Shown here: positions 7,947-15,572 of the stretch, piece by piece
Layout: the number at the start of each line of letters is the position of its first letter
Position numbering within the stretch: position 1 is the first letter of the stretch
NCBI GenBank assembly: GCA_001793945.1
Contig: MGIW01000002.1
Location: 1-44,594, forward strand
Origin: Candidatus Wolfebacteria bacterium RIFOXYD12_FULL_48_21
GTDB lineage: Bacteria; Patescibacteriota; Minisyncoccia; UBA6257; UBA9933
Direction of reading: 5' to 3'
Length of the DNA: 44,594 bases
Position numbers and translations under genes: made by a program
The notes under the pieces: generated by a model
Databases searched by the model: none
Seen by the model: only the letters and a program-made list of their open reading frames with translations
Told to the model about the DNA's origin: nothing

Positions 7947-9029
7947 ATGAACATTGTCTTATTGATTGCATTATTTATCAGCACTATCGCGATTATCGTC
8001 GCTGCGTTTTATGTGATCGTTAAAAAGTTCATTCCAAAGCAGGAAGAGAAAAAAGACGACCAGTCGATGCTGATGCTGCAGAACCAGCTGACGGAGTTAA
8101 AGCGGTCGAACGATGAGCTCACAAAGACCATAGATGCAAAGCTCGGGCAATCGACAGAAATGTTCCAGCGGCAATTCGGCGAAACACATAAGATCGTCAG
8201 CGATGTCACGGAAAAGCTGACTCGCCTCGACGAAACCAATAAGCAGGTCATTTCGTTCGCCGATCAACTGCAGTCATTGCAGGATATTTTCAAAAATCCG
8301 AAACAGCGCGGCATCATCGGGGAATATTATCTTGAGACATTGCTCAAGAATGTGCTGCCGCCGGGAAGCTACCAAATGCAATATCCATTTGCCGATGGAA
8401 CCATCGTGGATGCAATCGTGCGGGTAAAAGATAAGATCATCCCAATCGACTCAAAGTTTTCCCTTGAAAACTATAACCGCATTGTAGAAGAAAAAAGTGA
8501 GGGCGAACGCGCGCGCCTCGAAAAGCTGTTTGTGAACGACCTGAAGACGCGCATTACCGAAACGGCAAAATACATCCAGCCGGCGCAGGGGACCATGGAC
8601 TTTGCGTTCATGTTCATTCCGCACGAAGCGATCTACTACGATTTGTTGATCAACAAGATCGGTGCACTGAAGGACGAAGACACGGAAAACTTCATCCAGC
8701 GGGCGGCGAGTAAATACAAGGTTATTATCGTTTCGCCGACCTCTTTCCTTGCTTATCTGCAAACGGTATTGCAGGGGCTCAAGGCAATGCAAATAGAAGA
8801 AACTGCACAGCAGATCATTAAAAATGTTGCGGAGCTGGGGAAGCATTTGGATGTGTACGAAGATCATATTAAAAAATTGGGTGGCCATTTGGGAACGACG
8901 GTCAATGCGTTCAATGCGTCATACAAGGAGCTGAAAAAGGTGGACAAGGATGTCATGCGTATAGCAGGAAAAGATGCGACCGCCAGTATCGACCCGATGG
9001 CGCTGGACAAGCCGAACATGGACGAGTAA
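7947..9029 (+). CDS. rmuC: RmuC-family DNA recombination protein
   Basis: 360 residues. Residues about 1-25 form a membrane anchor, 30-115 a Lys/Glu-rich coiled coil, and the rest is the RmuC domain (RGIIGEYYLETLLKNVLP ... DAIVRVKDKIIPIDSKFS ... PHEAIYYDLL), which has a restriction-endonuclease-like fold with the Asp and IDSK residues as probable metal ligands. In E. coli RmuC limits inversions at short inverted repeats, of interest here because the genome is full of them. The ATG at 7947 is preferred to a TTG three codons upstream. No Shine-Dalgarno site; terminator follows immediately. Confidence 0.88.
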   Translation: MNIVLLIALFISTIAIIVAAFYVIVKKFIPKQEEKKDDQSMLMLQNQLTELKRSNDELTKTIDAKLGQSTEMFQRQFGETHKIVSDVTEKLTRLDETNKQVISFADQLQSLQDIFKNPKQRGIIGEYYLETLLKNVLPPGSYQMQYPFADGTIVDAIVRVKDKIIPIDSKFSLENYNRIVEEKSEGERARLEKLFVNDLKTRITETAKYIQPAQGTMDFAFMFIPHEAIYYDLLINKIGALKDEDTENFIQRAASKYKVIIVSPTSFLAYLQTVLQGLKAMQIEETAQQIIKNVAELGKHLDVYEDHIKKLGGHLGTTVNAFNASYKELKKVDKDVMRIAGKDATASIDPMALDKPNMDE

Positions 9030-9055
9030 AAAGCACCATCTTTAGGTGCTTTTTG
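9028..9055 (+). terminator. Intrinsic terminator after rmuC
   Basis: AAAAAGCACC / GGTGCTTTTT with an ATCTTTA loop; the stem begins in the TAA stop codon. Confidence 0.85.
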
Positions 9056-9061
9056 CGGCTA

Positions 9062-9114
9062 TGGACAAATTATAAAAAGCGTGGCAGTATATGAGCAGAA
9101 CGTTACCTTGTCCA
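9062..9114 (+). promoter_or_regulatory. Putative promoter/operator region
   Basis: TGGACA (9062) lies 17 nt from CAGTAT, a weak promoter. The inverted pair TGGACAA (9062-9068) and TTGTCCA (9108-9114) flanks it and could be an operator or form a long hairpin. Confidence 0.35.
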
Positions 9115-9133
9115 TTTATCATGGAGGCTAAAT

Positions 9134-9427
9134 ATGGCAGAAGAAAAGAAGTGTGAATGGGTAGATCCAAGGGATAGGCGGTTTGTGTTGTCCCGCGCGG
9201 ATGAGCTTAAGAGCGAAGGGCGCGTGGTGCTGATAGGCGAGTGGCCCACGGGCAAGCCGCCTGCACGACTGGTTGCGTCGGGATCGCGAGTAGAAGACTT
9301 GCGTGATGTCGCGGAATACAAAGCGGGTCACGAAGCGTGCATCACGGCGCATGCCATGGCGGGGAGTCTTACGCCGTGCGTTTTGATAGCACGCAGGCCC
9401 CCAAAGAAAAAGGAGGTGCATCGATGA
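9134..9427 (+). CDS. Hypothetical protein, DUF5678-like, first of a pair
   Basis: 97 residues, soluble. Residues about 33-60 (VVLIGEWPTGKPPARLVASGSRVEDLRD) resemble the VAL..G..VVASG..L.D pattern that I associate with DUF5678, a family of no known function; this is a weak match made by eye. The same core recurs in the next gene, so the two look like a divergent tandem duplication. A clear Shine-Dalgarno site (TGGAGG) sits 8 nt before the ATG. Its TGA stop overlaps the ATG of the next gene, so translation is coupled. Confidence 0.6.
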   Translation: MAEEKKCEWVDPRDRRFVLSRADELKSEGRVVLIGEWPTGKPPARLVASGSRVEDLRDVAEYKAGHEACITAHAMAGSLTPCVLIARRPPKKKEVHR

Positions 9428-9639
9428 ACACCGTGCGCATTTTGTCGGAGGAAGATCGGCAACTGTATCAAGGAAAGTTCGTCGCGCTGGATGACTGGTC
9501 TCACGAAGGGAGCCCTGCGCGTGTGGTAGCCGCGGGCAAGACCATTAAGGACCTCGAAGGGAAGCTGTCAAAGATCGGTAAGTCATTTTGGGATGTAATC
9601 GTATTTTATGTATCTCCCGAGAAAAAAACAGTGTTTTAA
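9424..9639 (+). CDS. Hypothetical protein, DUF5678-like, second of a pair
   Basis: 71 residues. It shares with the upstream protein an entry DRQLYQGKFVALDDW and the core SPARVVAAGKTIKDLEGKL, and continues into a short beta-rich tail (DVIVFYVSPEKK). The start is ATG 9424, served by the Shine-Dalgarno AGGAGGT 6 nt upstream and overlapping the previous stop as ATGA; a longer reading upstream has no support. Function unknown; small stand-alone modules of this type may bind other proteins or nucleic acid, but nothing in the sequence shows it. Confidence 0.6.
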   Translation: MNTVRILSEEDRQLYQGKFVALDDWSHEGSPARVVAAGKTIKDLEGKLSKIGKSFWDVIVFYVSPEKKTVF

Positions 9640-9670
9640 CACCGGGGCATGACGGTAATCGTAGAAAGCA

Positions 9671-9695
9671 AAGGCCGGGAAACCGGCCTTTTTTG
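9671..9695 (+). terminator. Intrinsic terminator
   Basis: AAGGCCGG / CCGGCCTT with a GAAA loop followed by TTTTG. Confidence 0.88.
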
Positions 9696-9701
9696 TTTGA
9701 T

Positions 9702-9729
9702 TTGACACCCGTTAAACACTTCGTATAAT
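9702..9729 (+). promoter_or_regulatory. Strong promoter of groES-groEL
   Basis: TTGACA (9702-9707), 16 nt spacer, TATAAT (9724-9729), the best consensus match among the core genes. An ATG lies 7 nt after the -10 (9737). No CIRCE-type inverted repeat (TTAGCACTC) is seen, so HrcA control is not indicated. Confidence 0.8.
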
Positions 9730-9845
9730 AGGGCATATGGCCTCGCGAGAGGTCATCGGCAGTAAAAACTCTAAGAATACAAAGAAGTATAAGGTAGAAG
9801 GTAGCAAGTATGAGGGGATGGTGCGTGATAATGCCGCATTCCTCT

Positions 9846-9887
9846 TATACCCTATACTCTATACCGTATACCGTATACCTAATACAC
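9846..9887 (+). repeat. Tandem 7-mer array before groES
   Basis: Six heptamers in a row: TATACCC, TATACTC, TATACCG, TATACCG, TATACCT, AATACAC. The same motif occurs in reverse complement after secY at 31312. Confidence 0.85.
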
Positions 9888-9889
9888 GC

Positions 9890-10177
9890 ATGCACATAAA
9901 ACCATTATCAAATCATCTCTTCATCGAACCCATCGAAGCGGAAACGATGACAAAGAGCGGGATCTATATTCCGGAAAGTGCGGAAAACAAGCCGACGACC
10001 GGCAAAGTGATCGCGGTCGGCGAAGGAAAAATAAATGAAAAAGGCGAGCGCACTCCGATGTCGGTAAAGATCGGGGATACGGTGCTGTACAAAAAGTACG
10101 GCTTGTCCGAAGTCGAGATCGACGGAAAGAAATATATAGTAGGCGACGAAGACAGTATTCTCGCTATACTCGAATAA
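9890..10177 (+). CDS. groES: Co-chaperonin GroES
   Basis: Lid of the GroEL folding chamber. From the ATG at 9890 the protein is 95 residues, the standard length, and starts MHIKPLSNHLFIEPIE, with the mobile loop (ETMTKSGIYIPESAENKP) and the GKVIAVGEGK and VLYKKYG strands in place. The same frame is open up to an ATG at 9737, 7 nt after a consensus -10 box; use of that start would add 51 residues (beginning MASREVIGSKNS) encoded in part by a 7-mer array (LLYPILYTVYRIPN). I favour 9890 because no GroES has such an extension, but the extended reading cannot be excluded. Confidence 0.93.
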   Translation: MHIKPLSNHLFIEPIEAETMTKSGIYIPESAENKPTTGKVIAVGEGKINEKGERTPMSVKIGDTVLYKKYGLSEVEIDGKKYIVGDEDSILAILE

Positions 10178-10187
10178 ATAATAACGA

Positions 10188-10263
10188 AGTATGAGTAACG
10201 AAGCATGAAGTGAGAAAGAAATTGAATTCTTTCATACCTCATACCTCATACCTCATACCTCAT
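10188..10263 (+). repeat. B-like hairpin with 7-mer right arm between groES and groEL
   Basis: The left part (GTATGAG, GAAGTGAGAAAGAA) pairs with AATTCTTTC and the array CATACCT x4 (10233-10260). It ends just before the groEL ATG, in the same way as the B elements of the ribosomal operon. Confidence 0.7.
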
Positions 10264-10268
10264 ATGTA

Positions 10269-11909
10269 ATGAGCAAGCAATTGGTATTTAATGAAGAGGC
10301 TCGCATCGGATTGAAGCGAGGTGTGGATATATTGGCCAACGCCGTAAAGATCACATTAGGGCCGAAGGGTCGCGCGGTGGTTTTGGAACGCGGCTATGGC
10401 GCGCCTATCGTAACGCACGATGGCGTGACAATCGCAAAGGAAATAGAACTCGAAAATAGAATCGAAAACATTGGTGCTCAGCTCATCAAGGAAGTTGCAT
10501 CGAAAACGAACGATATCGCCGGGGATGGCACGACCACCGCAACATTGCTCGCGCAGGTATTGATCACCGAAGGATTGAAGAACGCAACAAGTGGCGTCGA
10601 TGTGACCGGCATGCATAAAGGTATGCAGTTGGCGCATGAAGCGGTTGTGGAGCATTTGAAGCAATCGGCGAAGAAGATATCGACCAAGGAAGAGATCGCG
10701 CAGGTGGCGACCATTTCGGCTCGTGATAGCGAAATCGGCGCGTTGATCGCCGATGTCATCGACACTGTTGGGCGCGACGGCGTGGTGACGGTCGAGGAAG
10801 CGCAGACAGTTGGACTTTCCAAGGAAGTAGTTGAGGGTATGCAGTTTGACCGCGGCTATGTGTCGCAGTATATGGTGACCAACGCCGAACGCATGGAGGC
10901 GGTCATTGAAGATCCGTACATTTTGGTAACGGATAAAAAGATAGGTTCCATTGCGGAACTCGTACCGGTGCTTGAAAAAATAGTCCAGTCGGGCAAAAAG
11001 GAACTGGTGATCATTGCGGATGACATCGAGGGCGAGGCACTTGCTACGCTTATATTGAACAAGATGCGCGGCATCGTGAATGTGCTGGCCATCAAGGCGC
11101 CGGGTTTTGGCGACCGCAAAAAAGAACTATTGGAAGATATCGCCGTAGTCACGGGCGCTGATTTTATCACCGAGGAATTGGGCCGCAAGTTTGACGGCAT
11201 CGAATTGTCTTCGCTTGGCCAGGCTCACCGCGTGGTATCGACAAAGGACAATACGACTATTGTGGGTGGAAAAGGAGACAAAACAAATATTGAAAACCGC
11301 GTAGCGCAGCTAAAAGGCCAGCTCGAAACGACCGAATCGGAATTCGATCGCGAGAAGCTGCAAGAACGGCTTGGAAAACTTTCTGGAGGTGTTGCTATTA
11401 TCAAGGTGGGTGCCGCGACCGAAACGGAGCAAAAGGAAAAGAAATATCGTATTGAAGACGCGATCAACGCGACCAGAGCGGCGATTGAGGAAGGTATCGT
11501 ACCCGGAGGAGGCGTTGCATTGGTGCGTGCCATTCCGGCGGTGCAAAAACTGATTGACGGATTTTCCAAGGCACAGCTGGCGGAAGTGGTCGGCGCAACA
11601 AGCATTCTTGAAGCGCTCAAGGCGCCGGTGCGACAGATAGCAAACAATGCCGGCTACGACGGAGCGGTCGTTGTAGACAAGATATTGGGCGGTTCGGACG
11701 ATTTTGGGTTCAACGCCGCAACCGGCGTGTATGAAAGTATGCTCAAGGCGGGTGTCGTAGACCCGGCAAAGGTGACTAGGTCTGCCATGCAGAACGCGGT
11801 TTCGATCGCTTCGATGATCTTGATCACCGAAGTGGTCATTGCCGACATCCCGGAGAAAAAACACGACCATTCGGCCGAAATGCAAGGAATGATGAATGGT
11901 GGATACTAA
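10269..11909 (+). CDS. groEL: Chaperonin GroEL
   Basis: ATP-driven folding chamber, 546 residues, normal length. Nucleotide-binding motifs TLGPKGR (about 30) and [13 protein letters not shown] (about 85) are intact, as is the [12 protein letters not shown] segment near 410. The C-terminus ends [15 protein letters not shown], close to the GGM-type tail of the family. It follows groES by 91 bp, filled by a heptamer hairpin. No Shine-Dalgarno site (CATATGTAATG). The last codons form one arm of a perfect stem with the downstream sequence, so the coding end doubles as a transcript hairpin. Confidence 0.97.
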   Translation: MSKQLVFNEEARIGLKRGVDILANAVKITLGPKGRAVVLERGYGAPIVTHDGVTIAKEIELENRIENIGAQLIKEVASKTNDIAGDGTTTATLLAQVLITEGLKNATSGVDVTGMHKGMQLAHEAVVEHLKQSAKKISTKEEIAQVATISARDSEIGALIADVIDTVGRDGVVTVEEAQTVGLSKEVVEGMQFDRGYVSQYMVTNAERMEAVIEDPYILVTDKKIGSIAELVPVLEKIVQSGKKELVIIADDIEGEALATLILNKMRGIVNVLAIKAPGFGDRKKELLEDIAVVTGADFITEELGRKFDGIELSSLGQAHRVVSTKDNTTIVGGKGDKTNIENRVAQLKGQLETTESEFDREKLQERLGKLSGGVAIIKVGAATETEQKEKKYRIEDAINATRAAIEEGIVPGGGVALVRAIPAVQKLIDGFSKAQLAEVVGATSILEALKAPVRQIANNAGYDGAVVVDKILGGSDDFGFNAATGVYESMLKAGVVDPAKVTRSAMQNAVSIASMILITEVVIADIPEKKHDHSAEMQGMMNGGY

Positions 11910-11937
11910 TAGTTAGCTATTAGTATCCACCATTCAT
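11892..11937 (+). terminator. Perfect 21-bp hairpin made from the groEL stop region
   Basis: ATGAATGGTGGATACTAATA followed by G pairs over 21 bp with its exact complement, loop TTAG. The left arm holds the codons for MNGGY and the stop. There is no T run, so it may protect the 3' end rather than terminate. A third partial copy, GGGTGGAGGATACTAAG, is at 11983-11999. Confidence 0.7.
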
Positions 11938-12020
11938 CCCTGAGCCCATTCGACGGGCTCAGGGTAAAACTCGTCGAAGGGATGGGTGGAGGATACTAAG
12001 TCCTGAGCGAAGTCGAAGGA
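11938..12020. repeat. Palindromic repeat (CCCTGAGC ... GTCGAAGGG type)
   Basis: CCCTGAGCCCATTCGACGGG, GCTCAGGGT and CTCGTCGAAGGG, then CCTGAGCGAAGTCGAAGG. The same module occurs inside rplW. Confidence 0.65.
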
Positions 12021-12050
12021 TTAAGATAGAAAAAAGAAACGAAGTGCAAT

Positions 12051-12083
12051 AAAAAGGCCGGCGATGCGTATCGCCGGCTTTTT
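12051..12083. terminator. Two-way intrinsic terminator
   Basis: GCCGGCGAT / ATCGCCGGC with flanking A and T runs. It ends both the groEL side (plus) and the small minus-strand gene. Confidence 0.85.
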
Positions 12084-12099
12084 GGTCGGTCACAGGGTG

Positions 12100-12402
12100 T
12101 TACCCTGGCGGAAGTCCGGAAACATCTTCCCGCTGCACTTTGTATTTGCCATTGGGCTGTTTTCGGAAATAGTAGCCCTCCCAGTAGCTGGTCTGATGGC
12201 ACTGTTTCGTAAAAATGAACACCTGCAGCCTCTGGAGAAGCGGGAGCCACGCGTTGACACGCGCCATGGTAAGCAACCTGGCGGTAATGTCGTGGAGCGT
12301 AAACTCCTGAGGGTAGAGGCCTCCGTCGCCTGACGGCGGGTCTCCATCGACAAAGAGTTGCATGAGCGCCCGCTCGTCTGCGTATTTCTGTAACACCTGC
12401 AT
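12100..12402 (-). CDS. Hypothetical protein
   Basis: 100 residues, soluble, not recognised. It is helical in its first half (MQVLQKYADERALMQLFVDG ... DITARLLTMARVNAWLPLLQRLQVF) and ends in an aromatic, basic stretch (YWEGYYFRKQPNGKYKVQRE). A Shine-Dalgarno site (GAGGTGG) precedes the ATG and a TTGACA/TTTACT promoter lies about 43 bp upstream, so it is a single-gene unit between groEL and the binding-protein operon. Translation signals of this kind are shared by the other accessory genes of this part. Function unknown. Confidence 0.65.
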   Translation of the reverse strand: MQVLQKYADERALMQLFVDGDPPSGDGGLYPQEFTLHDITARLLTMARVNAWLPLLQRLQVFIFTKQCHQTSYWEGYYFRKQPNGKYKVQREDVSGLPPG

Positions 12403-12444
12403 ATGACCACCTCATGATAGAATGGATAAAAAGTTACTGGAAGT

Positions 12445-12473
12445 AGTAAAGCATAAAATATAGAACATGTCAA
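12445..12473 (-). promoter_or_regulatory. Promoter of the small minus-strand gene
   Basis: On the minus strand TTGACA (12473-12468), 17 nt spacer, TTTACT (12450-12445). Confidence 0.55.
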
Positions 12474-12504
12474 TTATTTTTATGTTTAACTGCGACAGTT
12501 TAAT

Positions 12505-12552
12505 AAAAAAACCGGTAAGAAAATAATGAGTGAGGTCATTTTTTCTTACCGG
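12505..12552 (-). terminator. Terminator of the binding-protein operon
   Basis: CCGGTAAGAAAA pairs with TTTTCTTACCGG, with an inner AATGA/TCATT; on the minus strand it runs into TTTTTT. Confidence 0.85.
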
Positions 12553-12592
12553 CATTTGCTCGGATTATTCTCAGTGTAACATTTGCAAGGAG

Positions 12593-13540
12593 CTACTTGG
12601 TTTGGCTTTTTGAGCCGGGGATTTCATACCAGGGCAATACGCCCTGATCGCTCTTATCAACCTGCTGCCACTGCCTGGAACCCGTGTCTTGCAGTTCTCC
12701 CAATTTTGATTGGAAGCACTCGCGAAATTTGCGTTGGGCGGCAATCTTTTTCTCGGTTGAAAACTTGCGCGTCAGCAGAGTAGCCATGGGTGCCAGCGTT
12801 TTGACCGGCCCATTGGTTAACCCGGGATAGTTGATGGTAGCGGGGCGGTAAACGCCCGTTACCTTGCTGCCGATTTTTTCGCTTATCGGCAAAAGTTTAT
12901 AGGTGTTCTTGTCCAACTTCTCGATATTCGGAAGAGGGGCGGCACCGACATAGATGGCCGCGGCGATACTTCCGGAGGTAAGAGCGTCCAGCAATTTCTT
13001 GCCGTCGTCAAAAGGCACTACGGTAAAGCCGCCTTCGCCCTGTCCTTGGAGGATTCGCGCCGTGTAGACGCCGCCGCCGGCGGCCCCAACCTTTTGGCCA
13101 CGTAAGTCAGCCAAGTCGGTAAAGGTGTACATGCCATCGTTCATCATATACTTTTTCGGCTTCGGCGTTTTTGATTGCTTGAGGGCCAGGATGTGGATGG
13201 GTTCTTTCCAGAGAGCCACGAGCGTCTTAAGGGTGTTGTAGGCCGGGTCGGCTTGTGCATTGGCGAAATAAACATCGGAATGCAGGAAGGCCGCATCTGC
13301 CTGGTTGTTGAACAAGGCATCGAGGTTCCCGACCGCACCGCCGGTAACACCGGCAGCCGCTTTGATTTGGAGATTTTCATCGCCGCAAACGCCGACGATT
13401 TCCCCCAGGGCCTTGCTGTAGGTACCTGAAGAGCTGTCGGCGGCAACGGTCAGCTGTTCAGCAGCGAACGTTGTGGTTGAAAAAGCAAAAAGCAGTAACA
13501 GGGACAGGGCAAGAGTGGCATTCAGAGTTCTTTTCATCAT
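12593..13540 (-). CDS. TAXI/TRAP-type extracytoplasmic solute-binding protein
   Basis: About 315 residues. It starts with a signal peptide (basic MKRT, hydrophobic LSLLLLFAFS, cleavage near TFA-AEQ) with no lipobox. The mature part shows the TAXI/NMT1-like pattern: SGTYSKALGEIVG, a middle GGAVGNLDALFNNQADAAFLHSD, and DLRGQKVGAAGGGVYTARILQG. Such proteins deliver a small acid or amino acid to a TRAP permease, but no permease gene is nearby, so a sensing or scavenging role is possible. I placed the start at ATG 13540 because AAGGA lies 7 nt upstream; a GTG two codons earlier is too close to it. It is the last gene of a four-gene minus-strand operon. Confidence 0.75.
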   Translation of the reverse strand: MMKRTLNATLALSLLLLFAFSTTTFAAEQLTVAADSSSGTYSKALGEIVGVCGDENLQIKAAAGVTGGAVGNLDALFNNQADAAFLHSDVYFANAQADPAYNTLKTLVALWKEPIHILALKQSKTPKPKKYMMNDGMYTFTDLADLRGQKVGAAGGGVYTARILQGQGEGGFTVVPFDDGKKLLDALTSGSIAAAIYVGAAPLPNIEKLDKNTYKLLPISEKIGSKVTGVYRPATINYPGLTNGPVKTLAPMATLLTRKFSTEKKIAAQRKFRECFQSKLGELQDTGSRQWQQVDKSDQGVLPWYEIPGSKSQTK

Positions 13541-13563
13541 CTTCACTTCCTTTTCGTTGGGGT

Positions 13564-13704
13564 TTAAGGATTGATTACCAGACCTTCATGTTGAGTTGGT
13601 GCCGGCGATGCCTGATCTTCATGTTCATTGCTCGCGCCGAATAGAAGATAGCATGCCGCCAGAACGAGCAAGAGAGAAACAGTTGCGATAATTCTGAACT
13701 GCAT
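13564..13704 (-). CDS. Small putative lipoprotein (46 residues)
   Basis: The protein begins MQFRIIATVSLLLVLAAC, a short signal sequence with a lipobox-like LAAC at residues 15-18, and continues as a brief acidic and Pro-rich tail (SNEHEDQASPAPTQHEG). If the Cys is not lipidated, it is a single-pass micro-membrane protein. A purine-rich Shine-Dalgarno site (AGGGGGGT) is 6 nt before the ATG. It sits between the coiled-coil membrane protein and the binding protein in the same orientation, so it is probably part of that operon. Function unknown. Confidence 0.6.
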   Translation of the reverse strand: MQFRIIATVSLLLVLAACYLLFGASNEHEDQASPAPTQHEGLVINP

Positions 13705-13715
13705 GGCTTACCCCC

Positions 13716-14441
13716 CTATACGGTTGATGTCTGAGAAATGGCGGGCGACTCGTGGAAAGGCAATTCAGCACGAGTTGCCTTTCGTCGTTCAACTGCCTGG
13801 CTAAGCGAGGCAAAAGATCGGTTAAGTTGCGTGCGGACGGTATCGAAGGCAACCTGCTGTTTGATATCAGCGTAAACTTGCGCTTCGGCTGTTTTGGACA
13901 ACTGGGTTACTTTTTGTGCCGCCATGGACATGCTGTAGATGGCTTGAGCCTTCTTGATCTGCTGGCCGAAGTCCTTCAGCTGATGCTCGGCGACATTCCT
14001 TTCGGTTACCATGTCTTCGAGCGCAGTGTGCATTTTTTCGGACAACTGTACATAGTTTGCGGCTTCGGCAGGATATTGACTCTGGAACGTGGTTATCTGG
14101 TCGTCAAAATTTCGCACCTCGGTGTCGAAGTCAACGATTTTTTGAGAAGCCCTTTCCAACTCCGATTGTTTTTCGATCAGAAGATTCTGCATCGTTTCAA
14201 TCGGATTGGCCTCGACTTCGGATACCAGAAGTTTCATGCGCCAATTGGCTACCTTAAACGAGAAAGTAGGAGCAAGCTGGATAAGCGCAAATCCGATCGC
14301 GCCGGCGAGCGCAAGCCCTATCATTCCCTTTATAGCCATGAAAACAATCGGCGAAATGATTACGGCGAGCCCAAAGCCCAGCCCCCACTTGATTCGTGTC
14401 GCCAGTTTTTTCCGGCGGACATCATCATTTGCATCTGACAT
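13716..14441 (-). CDS. Membrane protein with PspA-like coiled coil
   Basis: 241 residues. Two hydrophobic segments at the N-terminus (about 18-36 and 40-55) are followed by a long helical coiled coil (residues about 75-220, rich in Q, E, K and A). The stretch NPIETMQNLLIEKQSELERA resembles the start of the PspA/IM30 helical domain, which suggests a membrane-stress or membrane-shaping role, but PspA itself lacks the two membrane segments. The Shine-Dalgarno AAGGAGG is 7 nt before the ATG. The start overlaps the end of the upstream gene by 17 bp. A second PspA-like gene is at 43344. Confidence 0.6.
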   Translation of the reverse strand: MSDANDDVRRKKLATRIKWGLGFGLAVIISPIVFMAIKGMIGLALAGAIGFALIQLAPTFSFKVANWRMKLLVSEVEANPIETMQNLLIEKQSELERASQKIVDFDTEVRNFDDQITTFQSQYPAEAANYVQLSEKMHTALEDMVTERNVAEHQLKDFGQQIKKAQAIYSMSMAAQKVTQLSKTAEAQVYADIKQQVAFDTVRTQLNRSFASLSQAVERRKATRAELPFHESPAISQTSTV

Positions 14442-14739
14442 CTTTTTCCTCCTTGATCAGAGTTCTCATAGACTCTCCTTGTTTATTGAAGAGTTGTTCA
14501 TCGCTCGGTCTATAGAACCGAGCACCGTAAGCTCTCCACCCCTTTCGCTTGTGACGGATATCCCAAAGTATGACCGTAACACCTCCTTCTGGCTGAGATT
14601 TTTCTTGCCACACATTTCCATTTAAGGAAACAGTAACTCTTCCAATTTTACTCTCAGCTTCAAAGAAAGAACCATTATGGCCATTTCTGTGGGGCACTAT
14701 CACAACCGCTTTTATGGGTGGATCTGTTGTGTCTTGCAC
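14425..14739 (-). CDS. Hypothetical protein, first gene of the minus-strand operon
   Basis: 104 residues, soluble and basic, not recognised. It is beta-rich (KAVVIVPHRNGHNGS, GRVTVSLNGNVW, GVTVILWDIRHKRKGWRAYG). The start is a GTG at 14739, chosen because a strong Shine-Dalgarno AGGAGGT lies 6 nt upstream; there is no ATG in a suitable place. It overlaps the next gene by 17 bp. The 15-bp Shine-Dalgarno region AAAGGAGGTGAGCAA occurs twice in a row upstream, the second copy with no open frame behind it. Confidence 0.55.
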   Translation of the reverse strand: MQDTTDPPIKAVVIVPHRNGHNGSFFEAESKIGRVTVSLNGNVWQEKSQPEGGVTVILWDIRHKRKGWRAYGARFYRPSDEQLFNKQGESMRTLIKEEKDVRCK

Positions 14740-15026
14740 TTGCTCACCTCCTTTAGGAAATAGTCCATTCCTATCCTATTTTTTGCTCACCTCCTTTATG
14801 CGGACATTGATGATTAGTTGTGTATCTACAATTTACATTGTTAATGTTCATCCTAAATCACTCGGTGTGTTGCACTTTAAGTGATGGTTTATAATAAGCA
14901 TATTTTTAAAATGCTGTCAAGAGTAAAGGATGGACATCCTGTGGTTTTTATGCTTTAAATAAGGCAGAAACATAAACAATTACATAAAGATGGAAATCCC
15001 GATAACTGCAGAAGGAGGATTGGCGT
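14740..15026. promoter_or_regulatory. Divergent regulatory region
   Basis: Holds the duplicated Shine-Dalgarno block (near 14744 and 14786), an inverted pair ATCACT / AGTGAT (about 14857-14885) that could be an operator, TATAAT at 14890-14895 on the plus strand with no well-spaced -35, and a small palindrome AGGATGGACATCCT near 14928. Transcription runs left into the coiled-coil operon and right into the nucleotidyltransferase gene. Confidence 0.4.
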
Positions 15027-15572
15027 ATGCGGCTGCTCGATCACAGAAAGAAGATAGTCAATGACCCCGATGCCCTTGCGAAGATAATCGCGGGGCTGAA
15101 GGCGCAGGGGTGCAAGATCGTCGTGACGATCGGATCGTGGGACATGCTGCATGTAGGGCATGTGCGGTATTTGATGAAAGCAAAGGAACAAGGCGATGTG
15201 CTGATCGTCGGCGTGGATAGCGACCGGGCGGTCAAGGTGTATAAGGACCCGTCGCGTCCCATGGTCTGCGAAGCAGAGCGGCTGGAAATGCTGTCGTATC
15301 TTGAGTGCGTTGATTTCGTGCTACTCGTAGACGATGTCGACGAACAGGGTGCGTGGCAGTATGGCCTGCTCGAATTGGTCCACGCGGATGTATTCGTTGC
15401 CGTGGAAGGGTCATATCCGGACGAGCAGATCGCGGACATCGAAACGCACTGCGTGAAAGTGACAATACTGCCGCGGCAGGCGGAAACGAGCACTTCGAAC
15501 ATCATCCACAAGGTGATGAAGGAGTTTTTGAATCCGTTGATAACATTCCTGAAAGAAAGGGGGTTGGTCTAA
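15027..15572 (+). CDS. Cytidylyltransferase-family protein (RfaE2-like)
   Basis: 181 residues. The nucleotidyltransferase signature is clear: GSWDMLHVGHVRYLMKAK with HVGH at 42-45, followed by DVLIVGVDSDRAVKVYKDPSRPM and a C-terminal TSNIIHKV, the counterpart of the STTAII motif. These enzymes transfer a nucleotidyl group from CTP or ATP to a sugar phosphate or alcohol phosphate; RfaE2 makes ADP-heptose. No other heptose gene is visible, so the substrate is unknown. AGGAGG lies 8 nt before the ATG. The stop overlaps the next ATG (TAATG), so the two genes are coupled. Confidence 0.8.
   Translation: MRLLDHRKKIVNDPDALAKIIAGLKAQGCKIVVTIGSWDMLHVGHVRYLMKAKEQGDVLIVGVDSDRAVKVYKDPSRPMVCEAERLEMLSYLECVDFVLLVDDVDEQGAWQYGLLELVHADVFVAVEGSYPDEQIADIETHCVKVTILPRQAETSTSNIIHKVMKEFLNPLITFLKERGLV

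Noticed and set aside
14820-14930. Sigma-54 promoter for the PspA-like operon
   Set aside because: I looked for a TGGCAC-N5-TTGC pattern and found none on either strand of the divergent region.
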